In this document: positions 22,398 to 32,029 of the stretch, in pieces
Numbering within the stretch: position 1 is the first letter of the stretch
Layout: the number at the start of each line of letters is the position of its first letter
Assembly (NCBI GenBank): GCA_024516035.1
Contig: CM044957.1
Span: 2,949,017 to 3,013,016 of the forward strand
Direction: 5' to 3'
DNA length: 64,000 nucleotides
DNA from: Bactericera cockerelli
Taxonomy: Eukaryota; Arthropoda; Insecta; Hemiptera; Triozidae
Notes under the pieces: model-generated
Seen by the model: only the letters and a program-made list of their open reading frames with translations
The model's database searches: none
What the model was told of the DNA's origin: nothing
Made by a program: the position numbers and the translations under genes

Positions 22398-24396
22398 ATG
22401 GCGAATCTTGATTGGACTTCGGAGCTTCTTATGGACGCGGAAGATGAGTACCAAGACACCAGGAATCTCCTCAAAACGTGGGGCTTGGAACACCTGATTC
22501 CAACATTTATATGTAAGTGTTAATAACTTTATTTTCTTCCTCAGTTTGTTGTCATCTGTTTTTACTTTCTATTACCTAAATGTTTCAGTAATTCGGTCCG
22601 TTTTTCAAATTTTAGCTAGTAACTGGTTATTTTTTTTTGTATAATGGTGTGCTTGTGTGGTGTGTGCATCTTTCAAAAAGTAATATGTTATTGTGTGTGT
22701 GTATTTCTGTGTGATTGTGTGTGTGTGTTAGTGTGTGTGTCTGTGTTATTGTGTGTGTGTATGTTAGTGTGTGTGTCTGTGTTATTGTGTGTGTGTGTGT
22801 GTGTTTTAATATTTTTTACTAAATAATTTCTTTAATGTCTCATTCTGTTTCAGCTAACAGATGTACATCATTGGAATTAAGGTATATGAAAGAGTCCCAC
22901 ATTGAGAAATTGATCCCCAGCATTGGGGATCAAATAAAATTCAAGGCCTCCTGAGGAAACAAGGCCTCCTTCCAGTTCTTGCACGGAGACCATCCACACC
23001 ATCTGCTTCCCAGACACCTCGATCTCTGTCCCCGTCACCACTGTCCCCCGACTCTTTCGAAGTGCCCGAAGGTAATTTTTCACCCTTTTTTTTTTTCTTT
23101 CAAGTTTCTGTAATCCGCTATTCAAATAGACAGAGTTTACTTATAATTTCCTCCGTGACGATAATTATAATGTTCAATGTTGCCTAAATGCAGCAATAAG
23201 ACTTAATCCTCTCTTATTATGAGGAGAGTAATGGATTACTTTGTTTTACACACCTCTCTTATTATAAGGAGAGTAATGGATTACTTTGTTTTACACAGGT
23301 GAAGAAGAGATGGAGTCAAACCTGAAATGGCTTCAGGAATATTCATCAATTGGTGCTGACTGGGACAGAGTTCTCCGCTTGTGGAATGCTACCCACGAAC
23401 ACAGAATGAGCAGCATCATGAAGGGGCTTGTGAAGTATAGGAACATCTATAGCTACTTCGACCTCTTCAAGGTGCTGCGAAATCCCAACAGAGGATTTCA
23501 TTTGGTAAGTAATTTACTGTATTCACATTTCCTCTTTAACTGTAAATATGAAAATGAAATACATTTTTTTTTCTTCTTTTTTTTTGTTTAAAAAAAAGTC
23601 CCAAATACATATTTGTCAAATCACTAGAAATATTGTGTGATGTAAACACCGTAATGGTCCTATATCCCTTAAAAATTATTTTATAAACAGTGACTAATGA
23701 TACTTGAATTTGTGCTCCTTCTGTTTACAGCTGCAGCTAGACTTCAGAAAATTCGACAAAACTGCTGGGAAGGAGGATGCTCTCCTGGGCATTTCCCTAA
23801 TTCACCAACAAGTCTTCGACCTGGCCAGACAAAAAATCAAAGAGTCGCGCAACAAGGACTTCAAAAGTTCAATATCGGAAATTCTTGCAGAAATTGACTC
23901 CGACAGCAGCACAACTGTGAAGAATACTGCTGTGTTGATGCTGTTGCCTTTTCTGCTGAAGTCAGGCTCGATACTTGAAATCAAAGGTAAAAAGAATTAT
24001 AAGCCCAGTAGGGCGGAAATTCTTGAGTCGTTCATCTCTCAGGTACCATGTGCTACTCTCATAGAGAGCACATGTGCTGAGAGAGTCGACAAATACAAAA
24101 AGTTAGGAAGAACTATTCAGCCATATGTGCTTTTCGTGGGCAAATCTTTTACTTGTCCTGAGAAAGTATTTGCTATCGTGGACAATGTAAAATATATTCA
24201 ACCCACAATCGTGGACGCAGTAGATCTGTTATTTCAGATTTTCCACGTCACACATTGTTTATACCCGGAGGAGTGTTCAGACATCTGGATGTTCCTCCAA
24301 AGGGCATTTTACAACATCAGAGATTTGGATTATGACAAAATGACTGGTTCGTGCATCACCCTGTTGACAGACCTCGGGTTTGCTAGTCAGGTGTGA
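22398..24396 (+). CDS. SAM-domain protein of the SAMD3-like family, four exons, one apparent 1-nt frameshift
   Basis: Exons: 22398-22512, 22854-23071, 23299-23504 and 23731-24396. The donors are GTAAGT, GTAATT and GTAAGT; the acceptors end TTTCAG, CACAG and TTTACAG. Exon 1 and early exon 2 form a sterile alpha motif: LLKTWGLEHLIPTF, then LELRYMKESHIEKLIPSIGD. The Ser/Pro-rich linker follows. Exons 3-4 match the SAMD3-like core (GADWDRVLRLWNATHEHRM, FHLLQLDFRKFD, KPSRAEILESFI, QPYVLFVGKSF, VDAVDLLFQIF). The intact frame would give about 401 residues. Exon 2 is one base short: the SAM frame hits TGA at 22952, while the frame with GLLRKQGLLPVLARR from 22942 joins exon 3 correctly. The change lies in or near an AAAA run at about 22936, so a base-call error is possible. 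SAM domains mediate protein-protein contacts; the molecular role of this family is not known to me. Confidence 0.8.
22640..22803. repeat. (GT)n microsatellite in intron 1
   Basis: Interrupted GTGTGTGT tract with TTATTGTGTG and TCTGTG variants inside the first intron of the SAM-domain gene. The Cys/Val-rich frame over it is an artefact. Confidence 0.9.
23196..23298. repeat. Short tandem duplication in intron 2
   Basis: CTCTCTTATTATRAGGAGAG followed by TAATGGATTACTTTGTTTTA occurs twice about 56 bp apart (near 23209 and 23265). The second copy directly precedes the exon 3 acceptor, so the duplication may have created or moved the polypyrimidine/acceptor region. Confidence 0.7.
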
Positions 24397-24506
24397 GATA
24401 TAATTTACTTTTAATATAATACTTTTAATATAATTTAATAGGTATGGACATTTTAATATTTACTGAGGCTTTATTTAAAAGTTTTGTTATACTATTTTAT
24501 TCCATT

Positions 24507-24959
24507 ATGTTTAATTGTTATGTATGTCATTCATTGTTCCCAAACATTCCTTATTTAATTAATCATATTAAAAAAAAATGTGTAAATTGTAATAGTGTGA
24601 AACTTTACAACTGTGGGCAAGCTGGGTGTACTCGGTTTTATGATCAAATTGATAGCTTCCGCAAGCATTTATATCGAGAACATAGTGCTGATACTGAAGA
24701 AGCTTTCAACAGTTTGTTAACTAATAATGCTTCTTTGTTGGATAATATTCATGAAACTAGGGCATCTTCATCCTTAAATTTTAATGCTAAAATGAGACAA
24801 AATTTCTTTATAATTGAAAACTTGATGGGGGAATTAGTGTCTACATTATATTCAAACCCAACAATCCCACGAAGGTCTGTTCAAATTTTCATGAATGTTT
24901 TGGAACAGTTTATGATTAAATACACTTCTCATGTAAAAGACTGTAACCACACTTCCTAA
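24507..24959 (+). CDS. C2H2 zinc-finger ORF, probably a truncated transposon-type protein
   Basis: A 150-residue frame; the ATG at 24507 is preferred because zinc-finger homology starts immediately (MFNCYVCHSLFPNIPYLINH). A second finger-like unit follows: YNCGQAGCTRFYDQIDSFRK then HLYREH, giving C-x4-C and H-x4-H. After it comes a helical segment with the motif LVSTLYSNPTIPRRSVQIF. I know this order (N-terminal fingers, then a xxLYSNPxxPRxxVQ block) from long uncharacterised proteins of repetitive animal genes. Here the frame stops soon after, so the C-terminal part is missing or lies in unrecognised exons. It starts 110 bp after the SAM-gene stop on the same strand. AATAAA signals follow at about 25146 and 25286. 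Nucleic-acid binding is likely; nothing catalytic is visible. Confidence 0.65.
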   Translation: MFNCYVCHSLFPNIPYLINHIKKKCVNCNSVKLYNCGQAGCTRFYDQIDSFRKHLYREHSADTEEAFNSLLTNNASLLDNIHETRASSSLNFNAKMRQNFFIIENLMGELVSTLYSNPTIPRRSVQIFMNVLEQFMIKYTSHVKDCNHTS

Positions 24960-25880
24960 TGGTTCCATATATGTAACTCTACGTGACCAATTATAGCTTG
25001 GTTTCCTTAAAAAATCTGTGAATTATTGTAGGTTTTCTTAGTTATTAATTACTAGCTTAAGGTTTTTAATACCATGTTACTGTTCCATTGTTGATACTTA
25101 AAAACTTGTACGTATTTGTATAACCTTCTGTGTAAATTACTGTGAAATAAATAGGTAGATAGATAGTCCACTTTTCAAGAGTGCATTGTACATTTTCAAA
25201 TGTAAATTTTTTGTAATTTTTGATAAATACATAGTTGTTATATGTATAGATAGTCCTGATTTGTTTTTTTTTTTTGTCGGATTTTAATAAAGTATTATTC
25301 AATTAGTTTTCTAAAACTAATCTTGAGACCTTGGAAGGTATTAATAAGAAATTTAAGGTTCCTCCTTTTCATTGCATCAGAGATCATGTTGTCTTATTTG
25401 TATTTTCCTGGTGATAATATACTTAATACTTAAATCACAACCATTTTTTTTATTAAAATCCGACAAAAAATCCTAATAATCCAACTATAATTTTGCATTG
25501 TACATTTTCAATTGTTAAATTTGTATATCTATGTACCTAAACTTGGAAAATAAATAAATATACTTCTTTGAATTATATTAACATACTTATCATCTCTTTA
25601 TTTAAGTAAAGCACATCAAAAATAGTGCACACTTTCATTGTTAAACCCATCAAAAAAAGTTCAAGTTAAAGAATAAAGTGTGCACTAAGTTTGATTTATT
25701 TCTCTATAGTATATTGCAGTTGTACATTAAGGATTACAATAATGTGTTATTTACTTTAAATGTGTTTTCAACTTGTAATAAGGATAATGTGCTATTTCTT
25801 TTACATGTGTTTTTGACTTGTGTTTCAGGGGATATTGCTTATGGCAATTACAATTCATACATTCAAATGTATAAGTGGAA
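24960..25880 (+). other. 3' region with several AATAAA signals
   Basis: AT-rich with AATAAA near 25146, 25286, 25548 and 25672. The upstream ATTTTAATAAAGTATT at 25280 has an inverted partner in TTTTTTTTATTAAAATCCGACAAAAAA (about 25445). Also an inverted similarity between GTGCACACTTTCATTG (about 25625) and AATAAAGTGTGCAC. No further coding exon is recognised. Confidence 0.45.
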
Positions 25881-25882
25881 AC

Positions 25883-25958
25883 CACACTCTAATGTGAAAT
25901 CATACTTCCATGGAAGTAATCATACTTCCATGGAAGTATGATTTCACATTACAGTGTG
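25883..25958. repeat. Near-perfect 36-bp-arm hairpin at the inner edge of the right subterminal zone
   Basis: AATGTGAAATCATACTTCCA plus TGGAAGTA (25891-25918) is exactly complementary to 25923-25950 across a 4-base loop. The match extends outward 8 bp with one mismatch. TACTTCCATGGAAGTA is itself a palindrome present twice. Confidence 0.9.
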
Positions 25959-25984
25959 CTTTTTACGCATGTTTTTGAAAGTAT

Positions 25985-26645
25985 GAATTGTACTTACTAT
26001 AAGTATGTATTCTCTTTACTGCAAGGAGAAAACATCTGTACAAGAAGTAGACTTTCTCCTTACTATAAGTAGAAAAACACATTACTAAAAGTAGGTAAAC
26101 ACATTACTGTAAGTAGGAATCATCCTTACGATAAGGAGGAATCAACATTACTGTAAGTAGAAATCATCATTACTATAAGTAGAAAACCTACTTAGGATAC
26201 GTAGAAATCCTACTTAGGATACGTAGAAATCCTACTTAGGATACGTAGAAATCCTACTTAGGTAAGTAGAAATCGTACTTGGGATACGTAGGTATCATCC
26301 AGCTCTAAGTAGGTTTCCTCTTTACTATAAAGAGGAAAGCACATGCCGCAAGACACGGCCTGCTAGTAATAAGTAGGAAATCTACTTAGAGAAAGAGGTA
26401 ATCTCCTTAGTGTACAGACGTTCTCTACGTACGACGTAGATCTGCGCTACGTATATAAGTAGGAATCCTACTTCCAATGTCGTGACGTCATCAATTTTTT
26501 CCAAATTTTTTCCAAATTGATGACGTCACGGATAAGTAGGATTCCTACTTCTGCATCTCTACGTACACCCCAAAATGCATCTCTACGTATCACGTGTGTC
26601 CATGTAATCTACTTCTTTAAGTAGGATTCCTCTCTATTTACGTAC
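25985..26645. promoter_or_regulatory. Right subterminal array of AAGTAG/ACGTAG motifs
   Basis: ACTGTAAGTAG units at 26040-26190 are followed by at least four near-identical 20-bp units of the CTTAGGATACGTAGAAATCC type (26190-26270), then looser motifs to the CAGTG terminus. The tandem part makes this array better ordered than the left one. Confidence 0.8.
26458..26556. repeat. Long inverted repeat containing TGACGTCA-type cores
   Basis: AAGTAGGAATCCTACTT then GTGACGTCATCAATTT on the left are mirrored by AAATTGATGACGTCAC and AAGTAGGATTCCTACTT on the right around TTTTTCCAAATTTTTTCC. Each side holds a TGACGTCA-like CRE palindrome. The left end of the element also contains TTGATGACGTCACATG near 13474, so the core occurs in both subterminal zones. 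Confidence 0.85.
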
Positions 26646-26974
26646 GAAATTTTTCTCAGTGCGTATATTTATTTTTCCTAAACTTACTCTAGAGTCTCTA
26701 CACAATGAGGCATTGCCGCACATCGTTTCGGGCCGGAACTCGGCGCCACAGAACCAATTAACCAGTATGACCTTGCTCAGGATGATTGTGTAAGGACTCA
26801 AAGGGTTAATTTCGGATGACTAGGTATGTATGTATTTATGTAACATGTATGTATTTATGACATATATGTCGGTATGTATATGCTACGAAGGATTCCATAG
26901 TATCTTCAGGTACGAGCCGTAGACTTGCGTGCAGGAATTTGATAATTGACCACATACAGGAATCCGGACAGGGT

Positions 26975-27292
26975 TGCTAAGTGGTTCTATTTATAGTGTC
27001 CCCACAACTGAACCACCTTACCAATCTCCGCAGCTCGACCGCCGAGGCGCCGGTCGCGTAACCTGAAGATCGATTGTTCGAAAACCAGGGCATGGTGAAT
27101 TTTAGTAAGGCTGATTAACGAGTAAAGGTAACACCATCACGCTCGCGATGAACACAATTTTATTTATTTTTTCTCCATATTTTGGGGTTTTTTTTTTTTT
27201 TTTTCTTCTTCTTATTGTTTCCAATTTTGTATATTAATTTGTAACTGTCTGTATATGTATATTATGTCCTTATTAATAAAGTGTAAAATAAT
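26975..27292 (+). repeat. tRNA-like SINE fragment followed by LINE-3'-end-like tail
   Basis: CGCAGCTCGACCGCCGAGGC and GATTGTTCGAAAACC look like degraded A and B boxes. From about 27170 the sequence shares the poly(T), TTTGTATATTAATTTG and TATTAATAAAGTGTAAA end with the repeat at 13905. Confidence 0.5.
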
Positions 27293-27604
27293 AATAATCC
27301 AACAATATAGATGATACTTTCAAAACTAAAAAGAGCCGGGCTTTAAAAAGTATTAGGTATATCAATTACAATAATAATAATAAATTTGTGATTTTCTTGA
27401 ATAATAATAAGCCCTATGACACTCTGTACAGAGCACGGGACTCCCTTTCTGGGTTTTTATTTTTTATTTCATTTCTACAAATACATTACACAAAACAAAA
27501 TTTATTCACATCACAAAAATACAATATCCAAACCCAATTATTTACAAATATTAGATCACAATACTCAATCGGAGAGCTGTAGGGTGCCCACAAACCTAGC
27601 TCAG

Positions 27605-27884
27605 TATAGCTAGATCGATAAGGTGGCGGACTTGTTACCTGGAGGTCGGTGGTTCAAGTCCTGAGTTCAGCAAATATTTAGCGAAGCGAGTTTGAGTAGT
27701 TGTGATAGCAAAAAAGTCATCAATACAAATATGGTAACTTTTTTAACGATCCTCAAACAGAGAAAAAAACAAACTGTTGGGTACATGATAATTTATAATA
27801 ACTTGGTATTTATCTTACCTATATGTACTGTAAATTGTATACTTTTATACCATTGACGTTGTATGAAGCCCTCGGGCATTATAT

Positions 27885-27926
<42 letters not shown>
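27605..27926 (+). repeat. SINE family C copy, then sequence ending in poly(A)
   Basis: AGATCGATAAGGTGGCGGAC, CTGGAGGTCGGTGGTTCAAG and the GCGAGTTTGAGTAGTTGTGA body define family C. A further ~150 bp leads to an uninterrupted poly(A) of about 38 bp at 27889-27926, which may belong to a separate retroposed segment. Confidence 0.65.
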
Positions 27927-27927
<1 letters not shown>

Positions 27928-27954
27928 TAGACACACACTATAGACTAGTCGGAT

Positions 27955-28062
27955 CAACAAGAAGACCTGAATCGAATCTTTAGACTGAATCAAATCTTTA
28001 GACTGAATCGAATCCTTAGACTGAATCGAATCCTCAGACTGAATCGAATCCCCCCCCCCCCT
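27955..28062. repeat. 18-bp minisatellite (TTAGACTGAATCGAATCC)
   Basis: About five to six units, ending in a 12-C run at 28050. It generates an IQSKDS-repeat frame on the minus strand, which is not a gene. Confidence 0.9.
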
Positions 28063-28139
28063 CCCCTCTACTCTTAATTGGTCTCTTGAGCTTATGGTTT
28101 CATTGGTTGTTAGTATTGGCATGCATTTTTGTTACACCC

Positions 28140-28580
28140 TGTAAGGCGGTTCGTGCCGTAGTCCTTGGTGTTAACTTACACCGAGACCGAACAGACAAAC
28201 TTCGGGGGGGGACCTAATAATTAATTGCAATCAGAGAACTTTCAAACATACCAGATGATCAAAGTGCATTTTAAAACATGAGATAAAAAAATAAAAAAAA
28301 CACATTAGAATAACATTTTTTACATACTTCACATTAAAACATTTCCAGTCAGATCAGTTAATGTTCGTATATTTTTTTTATGAGAGTATTGTAAATTAAA
28401 GAGGTGCATTCAATTTTTTTTACTAGTAAAACTAATACTTTCACGAATGACAGATGTGTACAACAGCAGCACTTACTACTGAACATAATTATAACATGAA
28501 TGGAACCACTTTTCAATGTTACATTATTGTAAATTTACTTCCGCTTGAAGGTAATACTATTCAATCAAATATATTATACT
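28140..28580. other. AT-rich spacer with a small hairpin
   Basis: GGTGTTAACTTACACC near 28168 can fold. The remainder shows no gene or family. Confidence 0.35.
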
Positions 28581-28581
28581 A

Positions 28582-30070
28582 CTTCCGATAATTATTTCCA
28601 ATGTTAAGATGCGAAGTATTGTGTTCATTTTTTAAAACCATTTTTTTCTTTTCTTTTACCTATAAGGTATAGAAATAATTGTTTTTCTTCTCAGAATAGA
28701 TAATTATTATTTTCTTTTATTTTTGAGATAGATAAAAACAAATAGTATATCTTGATGAAACCATACAAACGAGGTAAAAAAATGATTTTTTACTGTTGTT
28801 TTTTTTTAATTAGGTGCTTTAACAACAACAAAAATTAAGGTAGGTACATAGAACAACTACACAATTTATGTTTTTTGAAAACTAGAAAGAGCCGTCCTAA
28901 TTATTGTAAAAAATACCTGTATCAGCATTTAAAAAAAAGAACCAATTATGTTACCATTTAACCACTATTTTTAAACAATTCTTAAAAACACAAACAAAAA
29001 TATTTGATTATTAAAAAACACACATTTCCTTAGGAGACCAAAGAAAGGTACTCAACAAAAATTCAGTTCGACACCAAAAATCAAAACAAAACAAAAAAAT
29101 ACCAAAAAAATCAAACTATCTGAAAAAAAAAAACTTTTTTACGTCAATCGAAAAATTTGAAAAAAAATTGCATCATCGCGCGTTTCACAAAACAAGAGCG
29201 CGAAGGCGAAACATAAGCACGGAACGTCAAATTAGCACTGAGGCCCCGACTGTGAGTCACTTGAGTAGAAAACGAGAGAAAAATCACAGAAGTCACCGCG
29301 AGTAGTTCACAACTCGCGAGGGAGACAAATAATTCCTACATCCGTGCTTACGTCCTTAGGACGAGGCGTTGAGGTGGACGATTCACTAGTAACTGATTCA
29401 CTAGTTCACTACTGATAGCTGATTCACTAGTAACTACTTCACTACTGATAGCTGATAGTTCGGACTCCGGCCAGTGATGGTCTGGCGAAGACTGACGAGG
29501 ATTATGGAAAATTAATTACGAGTCTACACAGGAATATGAGACAATGAGTTAGTTATTTGTGTTACGTCACAATTTTAGTGGAAAGCACTTTTTTGTCAAT
29601 TTTTTTGTATTTTCTTAAATATCAGAGCTAAATCGTATTTAAAAAAAATACAAATGCACTATTTAAAACAATAATACGCATATACATACAAAATCGGGTT
29701 ACCGTTCACGAGATATAAGCGCATAAGTAAAAAATAAGTGGTCACAGGCGCATGGTCTCTATTACCAAGAAGAGCTAGTGCGAAATTGATGAATTTAAAA
29801 TGGGACCATCTACAATACGTCTGTTATGTGTACAAAATTTCGTCGAAATCCGTTCAATTTATATATAGTTCCTGAGATTTCCGAGTTACAAGGAATGTAT
29901 TTAACAGACAGACAGAGACCGATTGACAGACACAATATCAAAGTTGCTCAGGAGGTTCTGAAACGTCCAGAAATATGAAAAAAATTGCAATCGGAGCAAA
30001 AAATATTTTTTTTACAACAACGAACATAATACTTCGGATTTCTAATATTAGAAATATTTCGGAAGTAACA
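28582..30070. mobile_element. TIR element of the TTTCTAATATTAGAAA family, ~1.5 kb
   Basis: The left end (ACTTCCGATAATTATTTCC, GAAGTATTGTGTTC) is a diverged complement of the right end (GAACATAATACTTCGG, TTTCTAATATTAGAAA, TTTCGGAAGTAA). Near the right end AAAATTTCGTCGAAATCCG, GACAGACAGAC and AGTTGCTCAGGAGGTTCTG are shared with 39170-39330 and 53210-53340. No coding region is recognised. The block at 29180-29480 is richer in CpG than its surroundings. Confidence 0.55.
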
Positions 30071-30450
30071 CAATTGACGACTGGAGGAAACAAGGTATTT
30101 TTATTTGTTTAACAATTAAACTACAGTTTTTAGTAAAACACAAAAAATCACATTTTCACACGTATACCCTTCGAAATTTACAATTGACTGCTGGAATAAA
30201 GGGACATTTCGGTCTTACCTCGGCAGTTTAAACAAGTTACTTTATTTATTTTAAATATAGGTATGTAATAATATGTATGTATGTTTATTTGTTTACCTAT
30301 TCAGCTTTTTAATAAAATACCTAAAATCATACCTTTTCACGTAATACGTAAAAGATTATATGTACCTACTGTCAATACTTTTACAATTGACTTTTGGTGT
30401 AGGTATAAAGGGACTTTTCGGTCTCACCTTGGAAGTCAAACAAGGATTTT
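30070..30450 (+). repeat. Diverged tandem repeat, three units of ~170 bp
   Basis: ACAATTGACKNCTGG followed by AAGGGACATTTCGGTC-like sequence starts near 30071, 30181 and 30383. The middle unit's ACCTCGGCAGTTTAAACAAG also resembles 15491-15512. Strongly decayed. Confidence 0.5.
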
Positions 30451-30454
30451 TTAT

Positions 30455-30600
30455 TTCCATTTTATTTATTTTCTTATCATTTTTCTATTTTATTTTATTT
30501 ATCATTTTTCTATTTTATTTTTTTATCATTTTTCTATTTTATTTTTTTTTTCATTTTTCTATTTTATTTATTGTCATTTTTCTATTTAATTTATCTATGT
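30455..30600. repeat. TTTTATTTATCATTTTTCTA minisatellite, ~23 bp
   Basis: Five to six T-rich units. The Phe-rich frames here are artefacts. Confidence 0.88.
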
Positions 30601-30865
30601 CACTGCGGGAGTGAGACCACTGATTGATCATTTCCGCGATGCACCGTCCGTCACTCGCGAGACTCTCGCCTATGTTCGCCGAGCGAGTGCGTAGCGAGAC
30701 TGACGCGGAGTCGCGGATGCTCTTGCCAGAGATCACGTCACCACACTGAGGCTGGGGAGAGGAAGTCGTGGCTATTAGCGCCCAGTACAAGCGGCCGCGG
30801 AAGTTCGGAACCGTCTCATTTAGGCTGGTATGCAGAGACGATTTTGTAATCCCTTTAGGGTTCAC
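30601..30865. other. CpG-rich island in AT-rich surroundings
   Basis: Contains GCGAGACTCTCGCC, GCCGAGCGAGTGCGTAGCGA, GACGCGGAGTCGCGG and GCGGCCGCGG. The abrupt CpG content differs from every neighbour. A 104-codon minus-strand frame (30551-30865) crosses it but shows no family motif. It may be a promoter/first exon of a host gene or a GC-rich repeat; I cannot tell which. Confidence 0.4.
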
Positions 30866-31057
30866 TGTAGGGTAGTCCCGAGCTTGCTATAGGGAATACT
30901 TCGATCTTGAAAATGATTTATAAAAGAAACATTTGATTGAACATGCGCACAGAAGCTTTAAAGTTTAAACAAACGTCTCTGAATAACAAAATCAGCTGAG
31001 GGACAAATGACCCAGGCATCCCTACAGTGAGGAACTGAGGACTCTGCATACCACCCA

Positions 31058-31262
31058 ATGTGGTCGCGTGGTCAAGGAGTTATAGGTATATTGGTAATCC
31101 AGGTAGGGTGGGGCTCCGTTGGTTCGAATCCCACCCAGTGCATGAGTTTTTCCTCATTTATTTGAGTGACCACATAATGAATTAGTGAGTCTGAGGGTTA
31201 GGTGGTAGATAATGTTTTGAGCATTAACCTCGTCTGATGGTTACCTTCCACTAAGGTTATTA
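31058..31262 (+). repeat. SINE family A copy, near full length
   Basis: TGGTCGCGTGGTCAAGGAGT start (diverged), TTGGTTCGAATCCCACCCAG box B and acceptor, CATGAGTTTTTCCTCA, GGTTAGGTGGTAGATAATG, CTGATGGTTACCTTCCACT and a TATTATTATATAA tail. Confidence 0.82.
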
Positions 31263-31300
31263 TTATATAATGGATTTGGATTTATAGAAAACTGTTTTTA

Positions 31301-31379
31301 ATACAAAGCCACCCTGTCTCCTCAGCTCCAGAGCCGCCTTCCTCAAATCAGATACATACATGTCTCCAACTCATCAGAC
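31301..31379 (+). repeat. Single copy of the 84-bp minisatellite unit
   Basis: AGCCACCCTGTCTCCTCAGC, TCAGATACATACATGTCTCC and AACTCATCAGACAA match the array unit at 34322-35375, 3 kb away. It lacks ACACTGGCACC, as does one unit inside the array. It abuts the LINE fragment with no spacer. Confidence 0.9.
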
Positions 31380-31769
31380 AAATGTAAAATTTTGTCATTT
31401 CATCGCAAGAAATCCCCTGTTATCTACCAGTACGCCATCAACAATATTCTTCTAGAGAGAATTTACGAAGTAAAAGATCTAGGTATAATCTTCGATCATA
31501 AGTTATCTTATAATGAACATTACTCTAATATAACAAAAAAAGCTTACAAAATTCTGGGTTTCATTAATAGAAATAGCAGAGAATTCATAGACCCCAAAAC
31601 ATACATCATTTTATACTATGCTTTTGTACGTCCCATCTTAGAGTACGGCTCCTCTGTGTGGTCTCCTTACTATGAAAAATATATCTCCAAGATCGAATCT
31701 GTGCAACATAGATTTCTTAGAAACCTTGCGTTCAAACAGAAAAAAAAAACTTTATCTTAGAATTGATTG

Positions 31770-31860
31770 AAAAAAAATTCCTACCCCGCTGGGAATCGAA
31801 CCCAGGTCACCATGCGTACAATGCCTAGCGCGCTAACTCACTCTGCCACGGTGACTACTG
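31770..31860 (-). repeat. SINE family B fragment inside the LINE
   Basis: CCCCGCTGGGAATCGAACCC, AGGTCACCATGCGTACAATG and CTAGCGCGCTAACTCACTCT are the minus-strand head of family B. It is followed by GATATGATCATGCAGTTGAA, resembling the 3' body of the 5S-derived SINE. Confidence 0.8.
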
Positions 31861-32029
31861 ATATGATCATGCAGTTGAAAGCAATGTTAAATTTTTGTTT
31901 AAAAAAACGCTTGCATACGAGTCTGCAACCATTTCGACATTTTCATCTTTACTATTCAAGGTCCAAAACCCAACTGACCAAATTTCGTATTGTGCGCATG
32001 ACACACACTTTCCCTCTTCTCTTAGGGTT

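Larger units (their letters stand above)
13240..26661. mobile_element. Large CACTA/EnSpm-like element (~13.4 kb)
   Basis: The left end CACTGAGAAAAAT (13240-13252) is exactly complementary to the right end ATTTTTCTCAGTG (26649-26661). The dinucleotide CG flanks both sides (13238-13239 and 26662-26663). The left flank AGGCATGGCCG also occurs in repeat family H followed by T, so removing the element and one CG rebuilds a plausible empty site. Dense ACGTAG/AAGTAG motifs fill both subterminal zones. CACT-starting TIRs, 2-3-bp duplications and subterminal repeat arrays are hallmarks of the CACTA/EnSpm superfamily. The element holds a SAM-domain gene and a C2H2 ORF. Its left half is expanded by nested insertions. 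No CACTA transposase domain was found, so the class rests on the termini. Confidence 0.7.
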
